64,000 nt of DNA from the NCBI GenBank assembly GCA_002305045.1, contig DBPX01000020.1, forward strand, positions 12,791 through 76,790, given 5' to 3'. The DNA is from Ruminococcus sp. UBA1409 (lineage in GTDB: Bacteria; Bacillota; Clostridia; Oscillospirales; Ruminococcaceae). Numbering within the stretch: position 1 is the stretch's first letter; each line of letters begins with the position of its first letter. Shown here in pieces: positions 16,963 to 25,840 of the stretch. The notes beneath the pieces are model-generated. The model made no database searches. It worked only from the letters and a program-made list of their open reading frames with translations, and was not told the DNA's origin. Both the position numbers and the translations under genes were made by a program.

Positions 16963-18162
16963 ATGATTGTCAAGGGTACATATTTTCAGAACGACCCCGA
17001 CAGACCGATAGTCTACGGCGATGTCGAGATTTCAGACATAAAAAGGCAGAGGCTGCGTGGCGAGCCCGAAAAGGAGGGAGTTCTCTGCGAGCCTGTCCTG
17101 GTGGGCTTCTGCGGGACGGATTACGAGCTTATGCACATGGGCGAGCGTTTAGAGCTGGGACCTAAGTTCCCTCAGGGGAAGGCCAGGCTTATAAACGGTC
17201 ACGAGGGGATAGTCTGGGTGCCGTCCCAGAACCGCTTTGCAATCGTCCTGATAAGGGGAGGGGACAGCTGCGACCCCACAAGATACACCGAGGACGAGAG
17301 CTACTTTGAGTACGGCTGCGACAGGGCGGACGGGCTGTTTGCCGACAAGCAGTATTTCAACCCGGATATGCTGCTTAAAATTCCCGACGGCTATGTCAGG
17401 GACGGCAGGCTGGACCTGGAATTTGCCAAGAAAATGGTATTTCCCGACCCCTACGGCTGTATGCTCTTCCAGCTTGAGAGGATGGAGGACCTAGGAAGCG
17501 CACATCTTTTCAGGGTGATAATGGCAAGAGAGCGCTGCGGGGAGGAAAGAGCCAGGGAGCTTGCCAAGGACGAGGTCTTTAAGAGGACGGTAATCTTCGG
17601 CCTAGGGACCACCGGGATGTTTATGGGAGACCTTATAAGGAGGCACCATCCCGACGCTAAAATACTCTTTGTCGCAAGAAGCCCGGAGGACTCTAAAAAG
17701 GTGCGCTTTGCCGTCCAGGAGGCGGACGCCGAATATCTAAGAAGCGATTTTCCTGACGAAAAGGAGCTTTCAAGGAATATAGTAGAGCGTCTTGGAGGCA
17801 GGGCGAGCATGTTTATCGGCGTGAGCGGCTCGAATGTAGAGCACAGGGTGGCGTTTTCTCACGGGGTGCTGGGCTGCAACGGCGTTTACAACAGCTTCTC
17901 GCTTGGGCCCAGGGTGGAGTATGACAGTATGCCGTTCGGCTTTGAAAACCACCTTATATTCGGCTCGATAAACTTCCGCCAGTGCCACATGGAAAGGGCG
18001 ATAGAGCTTCTGGCAGGCTCGAGGTACAACGAGATTGTCAGCCTTATCGACAAGGAGGAGTTCATAAAGGACCCGGTGGACGCCTACAGGAATAAAATAT
18101 ATTCAAAGGCGGCTCCTATGAAAACAGCCGTCATCTGGAACAAAAAATATATCAACGCATAA
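16963..18162 (+). CDS. Glucose-dehydrogenase-like sugar 1-dehydrogenase (MDR family)
   Basis: A 399-residue medium-chain dehydrogenase of the sugar/glucose dehydrogenase branch. Zinc ligands are visible in FCGTDYE and NGHEG; the nucleotide-binding fold begins VIFGLGTTGMFMGDLI; a glucose-dehydrogenase-type C-terminal part follows (FGSINFRQCHMERAIELL). The structural-zinc lobe is replaced by a segment with Cys at GDSCDP and EYGCD. Such enzymes oxidise an aldose at C1 to the lactone with NAD(P). AGGAGGT precedes the ATG at 16963. As first gene of the operon it could make the lactone that the amidohydrolase later opens; from the neighbours I infer L-galactose as substrate. A related hexose is possible. 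Confidence 0.8.
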   Translation: MIVKGTYFQNDPDRPIVYGDVEISDIKRQRLRGEPEKEGVLCEPVLVGFCGTDYELMHMGERLELGPKFPQGKARLINGHEGIVWVPSQNRFAIVLIRGGDSCDPTRYTEDESYFEYGCDRADGLFADKQYFNPDMLLKIPDGYVRDGRLDLEFAKKMVFPDPYGCMLFQLERMEDLGSAHLFRVIMARERCGEERARELAKDEVFKRTVIFGLGTTGMFMGDLIRRHHPDAKILFVARSPEDSKKVRFAVQEADAEYLRSDFPDEKELSRNIVERLGGRASMFIGVSGSNVEHRVAFSHGVLGCNGVYNSFSLGPRVEYDSMPFGFENHLIFGSINFRQCHMERAIELLAGSRYNEIVSLIDKEEFIKDPVDAYRNKIYSKAAPMKTAVIWNKKYINA

Positions 18163-18186
18163 ATAGCTGAAGCGAGGTAGTTTAAA

Positions 18187-19212
18187 ATGAAAACCGTACT
18201 CATAAACAAGCCCTACGAAATCGCCGTGACCGACACGGCTATGCCCTCCCCGTCAGAGGGCGAGGCGCTTTTAAAGGTCATGTACTGCGGCATATGCGGA
18301 GCCGATGTCGCAAGCTATACAGGAAACCAGCCCTTTACCACATATCCAAGGATTCCGGGGCATGAGTTTTCCGCAAAGGTTATAAGCATCCCCGAAAACG
18401 AGCTTGGAATCAAGCCGGGGGACATAGTGACCGCAAATCCTTACTTTAACTGCGGACACTGCTACTCCTGCGAGAGGGGACATCTTAACTGCTGCACAGA
18501 TAATCGCACCATGGGAGTCCAGCGGGACGGCAGCTTCTGCGAGTACATTTCAATGCCGGTGGAAAGAATCTATCCCGGAAAGGGTCTTGGCGCAAAGCAG
18601 CTTGCCCTAGTCGAGCCGTTTACTATAAGCTATCACGCCGTAAACAGGGGAGACATCCGTCCGAACGACAAGGTGCTTGTAATAGGAGCGGGACCTATCG
18701 GGCTTTTTGCCGTCATATCCGCAATCAAAAAGGGAGCTACTGTCTACGCCGCCGACATCTTAGACGGAAGGCTTAATAAGGCTTTGGAGCTTGGAGCCGC
18801 AGGGGTAATAAACTCCTCACGCTCTGATATTGTCAAGGAGACCGAAAGAATAACCGGCGGAAACGGCTTTGACTGCTGTATAGAGGCTTGCGGACGGCCG
18901 GAGACCTTCCTAAACTGCATCGACTGCGCCGCCTTTGCCGGAAAGGTCATCCTAATAGGAAACGGAAAGAAGGAGACCACCTTCCTGCACTCTATCCTTT
19001 TGAAAAAGGAGCTTAGCGTCTTTGGCTCCAGAAACTCGCTGAAGGCTGATTTTACCGAGGTAATAGACATAATAGCCTCCGGCAGCGTGGATGTCCTGGA
19101 GCTTGTGAGCGGGATATATCCAATCGAGAGGGCGGACGAGGCTTTCAAGGCGCTGGCGTCCAACACAGGAGAGCTTTGCAAGCTGCTTGTCAACATAGGC
19201 GACAGGGACTGA
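18187..19212 (+). CDS. Zinc alcohol dehydrogenase, likely sugar-acid (L-galactonate 5-) dehydrogenase
   Basis: A 341-residue medium-chain dehydrogenase. The catalytic zinc site is in CGICGAD and GHEF; the structural zinc Cys set is CGHCYSCERGHLNCC; the Rossmann motif is VIGAGPIGLFAV. The length and overall pattern fit the sorbitol/threonine/LgoD-RspB group. In Escherichia coli LgoD oxidises L-galactonate to D-tagaturonate, the substrate of the reductase encoded directly downstream here. This gene's position between a C1 dehydrogenase and uxaB makes the same reaction likely. Substrate assignment is by context. Confidence 0.83.
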   Translation: MKTVLINKPYEIAVTDTAMPSPSEGEALLKVMYCGICGADVASYTGNQPFTTYPRIPGHEFSAKVISIPENELGIKPGDIVTANPYFNCGHCYSCERGHLNCCTDNRTMGVQRDGSFCEYISMPVERIYPGKGLGAKQLALVEPFTISYHAVNRGDIRPNDKVLVIGAGPIGLFAVISAIKKGATVYAADILDGRLNKALELGAAGVINSSRSDIVKETERITGGNGFDCCIEACGRPETFLNCIDCAAFAGKVILIGNGKKETTFLHSILLKKELSVFGSRNSLKADFTEVIDIIASGSVDVLELVSGIYPIERADEAFKALASNTGELCKLLVNIGDRD

Positions 19213-19228
19213 TGGGAAAGGAGTCAAA

Positions 19229-20554
19229 ATGAGGGAGAGAATCATCCAGTTCGGCGAGGGAGGCTTTTTAAGAAGCTTCTTTGACATGTTCGTTCATATC
19301 ATGAACGCCAAGGGGCTTTTTGACGGCAAGGTAGTAGTCGTCCAGCCGATTGAAAAGGGTCTTATAGATGTAATAAACCAGCAGCACGGAGTCTATCACC
19401 AGTATCTAAGAGGGATTGAGAACGGCAGAGTGGTAAACGAGGTCACTGCGGTGGAGTCAATATCAAGGGGAGTCGACCCCTATAAGGACTATTTGGGATA
19501 TCTGGAGCTTGCAAAAAATCCCGACATGAGGTTTATAGTCTCCAACACCACCGAGGCGGGAATAGAGTATCTCGGGACGGAGAGCCTAAGCGACGCTCCT
19601 CCGAAATCATTTCCCGCAAAGCTCACCGCCCTTCTTTACGAGAGGTTTAAGTTGGGGCTTCCCGGCTTTATAATCCTTTGCTGTGAGCTTATCGACCGCA
19701 ACGCCGACCTTTTAAGGGAGTATGTCGTAAGGTACGCAGAGCTTTGGAAGCTTGGCAGGGAGTTTATAGACTGGCTGGAAAATGAAAACCGATTCGTAAA
19801 CACCCTTGTCGACAGGATATGCACAGGCTATCCCAAGGACGAGGCTAAAGCCCTTCTTTCGGAGCTAGGCTGTGAGGACAGGCTTCTAAACACCGCAGAG
19901 ATATTCCATCTTTGGGTAATAGAGGGCGACTATGAGAGCGAGCTTCCCCTAAAGCAGGCTGGGATAAATGTAATCTGGACCGATGATGTCACTCCGTACA
20001 AAAAGCGCAAGGTCAGAATCCTAAACGGAGCGCACACTTCGATGGTGCTTGCGGCGAGGCTTTTAGGGCTTAGCACCGTCGGCGAGTGCCTTGAAAACGA
20101 GCAGGTTTTGGGTATGCTCAAAAGGACTCTCTTTGAGGAGATAATCCCCACCCTTGGCTCTAAGGAGGAGGACATAGCCTTCGGGAACGCTGTTTTGGAA
20201 AGATTTGCAAATCCCTTTGTCAAGCATCAGCTTTTGAGCATAGCTCTCAACTCGGTCAGCAAGCTAAGGGCAAGGGTGCTTCCCACAATTTTAGAGTACA
20301 GGGACAAATACGGCAGCCTGCCCAAATGCCTTACCATGTCTGTAGCCGCACTCATAGCCTTCTACCGCACCGACGAGGCAAACGACAGCCCCGAGATTAT
20401 GGAGTTTATGAAAAAGGCAACGGTCGGGGAGATTCTTTCAAGGGTGGATTACTGGGGCTGTGAGCTTAGCTTCATGCAGGAGGCTGTGGAAAAGACCCTT
20501 GAGATTATCAAGACCGGCGGAATGACAGGATATTACGGGGAAGCACTGTCATGA
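19229..20554 (+). CDS. uxaB: Tagaturonate reductase (mannitol dehydrogenase family)
   Basis: A 441-residue NAD-dependent reductase of the long-chain mannitol dehydrogenase family. The N-terminal nucleotide-binding segment is IIQFGEGGFLRSF; the C-terminal catalytic motif is KVRILNGAHTSMV. UxaB converts D-tagaturonate to D-altronate. The altronate dehydratase gene begins inside its stop codon (ATGA overlap at 20551-20554), which supports the tagaturonate over the fructuronate (UxuB) assignment. AAAGGAG precedes the ATG. Confidence 0.88.
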   Translation: MRERIIQFGEGGFLRSFFDMFVHIMNAKGLFDGKVVVVQPIEKGLIDVINQQHGVYHQYLRGIENGRVVNEVTAVESISRGVDPYKDYLGYLELAKNPDMRFIVSNTTEAGIEYLGTESLSDAPPKSFPAKLTALLYERFKLGLPGFIILCCELIDRNADLLREYVVRYAELWKLGREFIDWLENENRFVNTLVDRICTGYPKDEAKALLSELGCEDRLLNTAEIFHLWVIEGDYESELPLKQAGINVIWTDDVTPYKKRKVRILNGAHTSMVLAARLLGLSTVGECLENEQVLGMLKRTLFEEIIPTLGSKEEDIAFGNAVLERFANPFVKHQLLSIALNSVSKLRARVLPTILEYRDKYGSLPKCLTMSVAALIAFYRTDEANDSPEIMEFMKKATVGEILSRVDYWGCELSFMQEAVEKTLEIIKTGGMTGYYGEALS

Positions 20555-21930
20555 CCGGGCTGATAAAAATAAACCCGGCGGACAATGTGGCTGTCGACCC
20601 CGCCACAGGACACAAGACCGCCCTCAATGAGATAAAAAAGGGCGGCAGGGTGATAAAATACGGCTACCCGATAGGAGTCGCAACCAGGGATATCTCCCCC
20701 GGGGAAACAGTACATACCGACTCCCTTGCGACCCTGCTGTCAGGCAAGCTTGAGTACAGCTACGAAAAAAGCCTAAAGCCGCTTCCTAGCCTCCCTGATG
20801 ACTACTTCATGGGATATCTTAGGGAGAACGGCGAGGTGGGGATAAGAAACGACATCTTTATTATACCCACCGTCGGCTGCGTCAACGGAGTGGCTAGGGA
20901 GGCTGCCCAAAGAACGGGAGCTATCGCCCTGACCCATCCCTACGGCTGCTCTCAGCTAGGAGACGACCAGCTAATCACCCAAAGGGTTCTCTGCGGGCTA
21001 ATAAACAGCCCCAACGCCGCCGGAGTGCTTGTTCTGGGGCTTGGCTGCGAGAACAACGGAATCGGGCAGATGAAGCGGGTGCTGGGGGAGTATAACCCTA
21101 AAAGGGTCAGGTTTTTAAACGCTCAGGAGGCGCAGGACGATGTCGGAGCCGCCGTGGAGCTAATAAACGAGCTAAAGAGCTACGCAAACAGCTTTAAAAG
21201 GTCAAGACAGCCTGTTTCAAGCCTTAGAATAGGTCTTAAATGCGGAGGGTCGGACGGTCTTTCCGGCATAACCGCCAATCCCCTGATAGGAAGGCTCTGC
21301 GACCGCATAGTCTCCATGGGCGGGGGCTGTGTTTTGACCGAGGTCCCCGAGATGTTCGGAGCAGAGACGATACTCATGCAAAGATGCGTAAGCCGTGAGG
21401 TCTTTGACAAAACCGTGCTTTTGATAAACTCCTTCAAGGACTATTTCACCCGGCACAATCAGGCGGTCTATGAAAACCCCTCTCCCGGCAACAAGGAGGG
21501 CGGGATAACCACCCTTGAGGAGAAGTCCCTGGGCTGCATCCAAAAGGGAGGAAGCTCGCAGGTCGTGGATGTCCTTGACTACGGGGACAGGGTAAGCCTT
21601 CCCGGGCTCAGCCTTTTAAACGGTCCCGGAAACGACATGGTTGCAGTTACAAACCTTGCCGCCTGCGGCTGTCAGCTCATACTCTTCTCTACGGGACGGG
21701 GGACCCCTCTGGGGACGGTCGTGCCGACTATAAAAATCTCGACCAACACGGCTCTTGCCTCACGCAAGCCGGGCTGGATAGATTTTGACGCCGGAGGAAT
21801 AATCAACGGCGAGGAGCTTGACGGGGACTTCTACAGATATATAATCTCAGTTGCCGAGGGCAGGCTCTGCGCCAACGAGAAAAACAATCAAAGAGAAATA
21901 GCTATATTTAAGGACGGTGTTACCCTTTGA
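20551..21930 (+). CDS. uxaA: Altronate dehydratase
   Basis: A 459-residue UxaA/GarD-family enzyme that dehydrates D-altronate to 2-keto-3-deoxygluconate (KDG). Residues 1-75 form the SAF domain; the rest is the dehydratase body with NDIFIIPTVGCVN, HPYGCSQLGDD, LGLGCENN, GLKCGGSDGLSGITANP and FSTGRGTPLG. It is translationally coupled to uxaB by a 4-base overlap. There is no uxaC in the window, so the pathway here is not fed by galacturonate through the usual isomerase. Confidence 0.9.
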   Translation: MTGLIKINPADNVAVDPATGHKTALNEIKKGGRVIKYGYPIGVATRDISPGETVHTDSLATLLSGKLEYSYEKSLKPLPSLPDDYFMGYLRENGEVGIRNDIFIIPTVGCVNGVAREAAQRTGAIALTHPYGCSQLGDDQLITQRVLCGLINSPNAAGVLVLGLGCENNGIGQMKRVLGEYNPKRVRFLNAQEAQDDVGAAVELINELKSYANSFKRSRQPVSSLRIGLKCGGSDGLSGITANPLIGRLCDRIVSMGGGCVLTEVPEMFGAETILMQRCVSREVFDKTVLLINSFKDYFTRHNQAVYENPSPGNKEGGITTLEEKSLGCIQKGGSSQVVDVLDYGDRVSLPGLSLLNGPGNDMVAVTNLAACGCQLILFSTGRGTPLGTVVPTIKISTNTALASRKPGWIDFDAGGIINGEELDGDFYRYIISVAEGRLCANEKNNQREIAIFKDGVTL

Positions 21931-22823
21931 GTATTTTGAACAGAGAGGGGCTTGTCATAATCGACGCCCATGCCCACCTTTGGGAGGAGCAAAGGGGAAG
22001 CGTAGGCGGTCTGCCGGTCTATCACACCCAAAACGGCATAAGCATGTTTTTAGGCGAGAGAAGGCAGATGATGCCGCCATATATGGAGGACGGCAGAAAT
22101 ACCGCCGAGAGGCTTATTGCAAATATGGACTACGCCGGAGTGAACGGAGCCGTCCTCACGCAGGAGTATATGGACGGCTGTCAGGACGGCTACTATCTTT
22201 CGGTCAAGGAAAGGTATCCCGGCAGGATAAAAATCTGCTCGCTTTACAGTGAGCGGCAGGATTACAGCACCGAGGGCTTCGACGGCATAAAGGTCTGCGC
22301 CTCCAGACTGAAGGACCCCGACCTGAAAAGGCTTCTTCCCCTGTTTTGCGACGCCGAGCAGAGGGGAATGTTTATCTCCATTGACCTTGCCGACGGCGAC
22401 AGTCAGACTAGGGATATGGAGTATCTAATCGAGCGCTGTCCCGGCCTTAGGATTGCAATAGGCCATTTCGGGATGGTCACGACTAAAAATTGGCAGGCCC
22501 AGATAGCTCTTGCTAAAAACGAGAATGTCTATATCGAGTCGGGAGGGCTGACATGGCTGTTTAATTCCGAGTTTTACCCGTTTAAGGGCGCCGTCAGGGC
22601 GATAAGGGAGGCTATCGGGATATGCGGAGCCGGCAAGCTGATGTGGGGAAGTGACTATCCCAGGACAATGACCGAGATAACCTATCCCATGTCCATAAGG
22701 TTCATACTTGAATCGGACGAGCTTGACGACCACGAGAAGAAGGCTTTCTTAGGCGAAAACGCCGCAGCCTTCTACGGCTTCAACGGGCTTGAGCCTATCG
22801 AGCCGATTAAAAATATGCTTTAA
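21927..22823 (+). CDS. Amidohydrolase-2 family hydrolase, probable sugar lactonase
   Basis: A 298-residue TIM-barrel metal-dependent hydrolase. It opens with IIDAHAHLW, has the mid-barrel GHFG and ends with WGSDYPRT. This is the pattern of the COG3618 branch, which includes L-fuconolactonase and L-galactonolactonase. The start used is TTG at 21927, overlapping the uxaA stop, which indicates coupling. In this operon it would hydrolyse the aldonolactone made by the first enzyme to the free acid. The family also contains decarboxylases, so the call rests on context. Confidence 0.72.
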   Translation: MSILNREGLVIIDAHAHLWEEQRGSVGGLPVYHTQNGISMFLGERRQMMPPYMEDGRNTAERLIANMDYAGVNGAVLTQEYMDGCQDGYYLSVKERYPGRIKICSLYSERQDYSTEGFDGIKVCASRLKDPDLKRLLPLFCDAEQRGMFISIDLADGDSQTRDMEYLIERCPGLRIAIGHFGMVTTKNWQAQIALAKNENVYIESGGLTWLFNSEFYPFKGAVRAIREAIGICGAGKLMWGSDYPRTMTEITYPMSIRFILESDELDDHEKKAFLGENAAAFYGFNGLEPIEPIKNML

Positions 22824-22835
22824 GGAGATGACTGT

Positions 22836-23285
22836 ATGCTAAAGGGAATTCCGAAAATCATTCCTCCGCTTCTTCTCAAGCTTTTAAGCGAGATGGGACA
22901 CGGCGACACTCTTGTAATAGCCGACGGCAACTTCCCCTCCGAGTCGGTGGGGAAGGGCTCGGCAGTCGTGAGGCTGGACGGGCACGGCGTCCCCGAGGTG
23001 CTTGACGCCGTCATAAGCCTTATGCCGCTTGACCAGTATGTAGAGCAGCCTGTAGCTCTTATGGAAAGGTGCCCGGGAGACGATGCCGACATCTCAATAT
23101 GGCAGACCTACTATGAGATTTTAAAAAGGCATGAGGGCAGGGGACCCGAGGACTGCCGGCTTCTCGAGCGGTTTGAGTTCTACGAGGAGGCAAAAAAGGC
23201 GTACTGCATAATCGCAACCACCGAAAAAAGCCAGTACGCAAACCTCATCCTGAAAAAGGGCTGCATAATCGAAGGCAACGGCTAG
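22836..23285 (+). CDS. fucU: FucU/RbsD-family sugar mutarotase
   Basis: A 149-residue protein matching FucU almost end to end: PPLLLKLLSEMGHGDTLVIADGNFP and YEILKRHEG with a C-terminal ATTEKSQYANLILKKG. The GHGD segment carries the catalytic His-Asp. FucU interconverts the anomers of L-fucose. L-Fucose is 6-deoxy-L-galactose, so a mutarotase for L-galactose is the natural fit at the end of this operon. AAGGAG precedes the ATG. Confidence 0.85.
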   Translation: MLKGIPKIIPPLLLKLLSEMGHGDTLVIADGNFPSESVGKGSAVVRLDGHGVPEVLDAVISLMPLDQYVEQPVALMERCPGDDADISIWQTYYEILKRHEGRGPEDCRLLERFEFYEEAKKAYCIIATTEKSQYANLILKKGCIIEGNG

Positions 23286-23316
23286 CTCCGATTTTTTCAG
23301 CTTCCAGGAAATATGC

Positions 23317-23356
23317 TTGACAACGCTTCATAGGAGTGATATCATAAAGATATCAC
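23317..23356 (+). promoter_or_regulatory. Promoter with perfect palindromic operator before the ABC transporter
   Basis: TTGACA (23317-23322), 17 bp and TATCAT (23340-23345). GTGATATC, five bases and GATATCAC form a perfect palindrome at 23336-23356 that covers the whole -10. It looks like a site for a YtrA-type GntR repressor, a family that often controls two-gene ABC exporters. The regulator itself is not in the window. Confidence 0.82.
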
Positions 23357-23374
23357 TTTCTGGAGGGAGTATTT

Positions 23375-24124
23375 ATGCTTAAAATCGAACATCTTACCAA
23401 AAGCTACGGCGAAAAGGTTGCCGTACGGGACATAAGCCTTAGCATAAGCCCAGGGCAGATTTACGCCTTTATAGGTCACAACGGAGCGGGCAAGACCACG
23501 GTCATAAAGTCCTGCTGCGGACTGCTTCAGTTTGACAGCGGGGAGATTTACATCGACGGCATATCGGTAAAGAGCGAGCCTGTCGAGTGCAAGAAGAGGC
23601 TTGCGTATCTTCCCGACAATCCCGACCTCTACGAATTTATGACCGGCGGAAGGTATATTAACTTCGTCTCGGACATCTTCGGAGTTTCCTCCCAGAGGCG
23701 AAGGGAGCTGACCCAAAAATACGCCGGGCTTATGGGCATCGAGGGCGAGCTGTCCCAGCCGATATCCTCCTACTCCCACGGTATGAAGCAAAAGCTTGCC
23801 ATAGTCTCCGCACTTGTCCACGAGCCTAAGCTTCTTATCATGGATGAGCCGTTTGTCGGTCTTGACCCCATAGCCGCACACTCCCTAAAGGAGATAATGA
23901 GGCAGATATGCGACCAGGGCGGTGCGATATTCTTCTCCACTCATGTGCTTGAGGTCGCACAAAAGCTCTGCGACAGGGTCGCCATCATACGGCAGGGAAG
24001 CATAGTTGCGGACGGTAGCATGGAGGATATAAGCGGCGAAGGCTCCCTTGAGGAGGTATTCCTCGAGCTTTCGGAGGACTTTGTACATGCAGCAGGCGAG
24101 GACTCCGGGAAGGAGGGAGCTTAA
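23375..24124 (+). CDS. ABC transporter ATP-binding protein
   Basis: A 249-residue ATPase. Walker A is GHNGAGKTT, the signature motif YSHGMKQKL, Walker B LLIMDEPFVGLD and the switch histidine is in FFSTHVLEVA. It resembles subunits of drug or bacteriocin-type exporters (ABC-2 class). The permease gene starts 2 bases after its stop. GGAGGG precedes the ATG. Confidence 0.93.
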   Translation: MLKIEHLTKSYGEKVAVRDISLSISPGQIYAFIGHNGAGKTTVIKSCCGLLQFDSGEIYIDGISVKSEPVECKKRLAYLPDNPDLYEFMTGGRYINFVSDIFGVSSQRRRELTQKYAGLMGIEGELSQPISSYSHGMKQKLAIVSALVHEPKLLIMDEPFVGLDPIAAHSLKEIMRQICDQGGAIFFSTHVLEVAQKLCDRVAIIRQGSIVADGSMEDISGEGSLEEVFLELSEDFVHAAGEDSGKEGA

Positions 24125-24125
24125 G

Positions 24126-25721
24126 TTGCTTAAAACTCTTATAGCAGCAAATATCCAGGCGTTTTTGCTCTCGGGAGGGACCGCCTCTGGAAAAAGAGGC
24201 TCCCGGGGGAAAAGGGCAGTCAAGAGCGTGGCTGGAGTTGCGGCGGTGTTCATAGTCAGCCTTTTGTTCTGCTCCTTGTATTTCGGGATGCTGTTTATAT
24301 CCCTTGCCTCGTTTGAGGAGCATGGCTACGGCTGGGTCTACTTTGCAGTAAGCACCATACTTGGACTGCTGTTTCTTATCATAGGCTCCGCCTCGATATC
24401 AAAGGCGATGATATTCGAGGCAAAGGACAACAGTATGCTCCTTTCGATGCCGATAAAAAGCTTCCATATAGTCGCCTCCAGAGTTGCGGCTCTTTTGGCT
24501 ATGAATTTAGCCTATCTTTCCTCCGTCATGCTTCCTGCGGCGATAATCTGGCAGATCCGCTGCGGCTTCAGCCCGGCGTCCTTTGTCAGCTTTTTGCTGT
24601 TTTTAATAGGCCTATTGTGCTTCGGGACCTCGCTCGGAGTAATCATGGGCTATGTTATCTCGATGATTGCAAGGCGTTCAAGGCACAAAACCGCAGTCAC
24701 TACCGTTCTCAGCTTTGTTTTCTTTGGAGCGTATATGGCTGTGATAATCGGCGGACAGAGCTACATAATGGAGGCTCTTGAAAACAAGGAGCTTCTCGCC
24801 GGAGGACTAAAGGGCGTCTTGCCCCTTTACATTATCTCAAGCGCTGTCAGCGACGGCAGCATAGGCGTCTCGCTGATGGCTATGGCGGCGGAGCTGGGAA
24901 TCTTCGCTCTATCGGTTTTACTCATCTCGAGGAGCTTTAACAGCATTGTTGCAGGCTCCAGCGAGGTAAGAAGAAAAAAGACCTCACCGGTCGAGTTCAG
25001 GTCAAGAGGCCTAATGCCGGCGCTCGTCCTCAAGGAGGCAAGACACCTTGGCAGCAACGCACTCTACAGCATGAACTCTACGATGGGAGCCTTCATGACA
25101 ATACTGGCGGCGGGATTTGCCGTAATAAAGAGGGAGTCGCTCCAGGAGGCGCTGTCCCTGTTTTCCGCAAGCCCGGAGTATCTGTGCATAATCATAGCCA
25201 CGGCGTCGACATTCATAATAGGCATGAACACCCTCAGCGGAGTCATCCTCTCCGTGGAGGGAGACAGGCTGTGGATTCTTAAAAGCTCTCCGATAAAAAG
25301 CATAGACATACTAAAATCAAAGCTTTATATGCACGAGATTATAAGCCTGCCGCCTGCCGTAATATTCTGGGCGGTGACCGTCATATTGGTAAAGCCCGAC
25401 ATAGCGACTGCTGCTTTGTCCCTTGCGGCTGTGACGCTCTACTGCGTGCTGACGGCGAATCTCGGACTGTGGATAAATCTTTTAAGACCCTCCCTGGACT
25501 GGACGAACGGGGCTGCCGCAATCAAGGGGATGAACGCCCTTTTAGTGATGCTTCTTAATATGGCGGTATCCACCGTCCTGGTAATCCTAGGATCGCTCCT
25601 TCCCTCCGCCGTCGGGAGCATACCTGCGCTCTTAATAATCACTGCGGCTCTGCTTCTCGGAACGGCGCTCAGCTATCTTTGGATAAAGAGGCGAGGCGTC
25701 AGGAGGCTTGAAAGAATTTAG
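24126..25721 (+). CDS. ABC transporter permease (ABC-2-like)
   Basis: A 531-residue membrane protein with about a dozen hydrophobic helices arranged in two halves and a cytoplasmic middle loop (about 280-330). It partners the preceding ATPase. The TTG at 24126 is chosen because it follows AGGAGG in the end of the ATPase gene and gives MLKTLIAANIQAFL; a longer in-frame version would sit inside the ATPase gene. No substrate can be named; palindrome-regulated two-gene ABC systems of this form often export peptides or respond to cell-wall stress. Confidence 0.82.
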   Translation: MLKTLIAANIQAFLLSGGTASGKRGSRGKRAVKSVAGVAAVFIVSLLFCSLYFGMLFISLASFEEHGYGWVYFAVSTILGLLFLIIGSASISKAMIFEAKDNSMLLSMPIKSFHIVASRVAALLAMNLAYLSSVMLPAAIIWQIRCGFSPASFVSFLLFLIGLLCFGTSLGVIMGYVISMIARRSRHKTAVTTVLSFVFFGAYMAVIIGGQSYIMEALENKELLAGGLKGVLPLYIISSAVSDGSIGVSLMAMAAELGIFALSVLLISRSFNSIVAGSSEVRRKKTSPVEFRSRGLMPALVLKEARHLGSNALYSMNSTMGAFMTILAAGFAVIKRESLQEALSLFSASPEYLCIIIATASTFIIGMNTLSGVILSVEGDRLWILKSSPIKSIDILKSKLYMHEIISLPPAVIFWAVTVILVKPDIATAALSLAAVTLYCVLTANLGLWINLLRPSLDWTNGAAAIKGMNALLVMLLNMAVSTVLVILGSLLPSAVGSIPALLIITAALLLGTALSYLWIKRRGVRRLERI

Positions 25722-25840
25722 GGGGCAAAATGTCGGGACGGGATAAAACGCTTTGCCGCTGCAAGACGGCTTGCCGCCTCGCCGGTGAGCCATCCTTGCC
25801 GTGCTGCAGATGCAAAAAGGAGCCGTAATATATATGGTAA

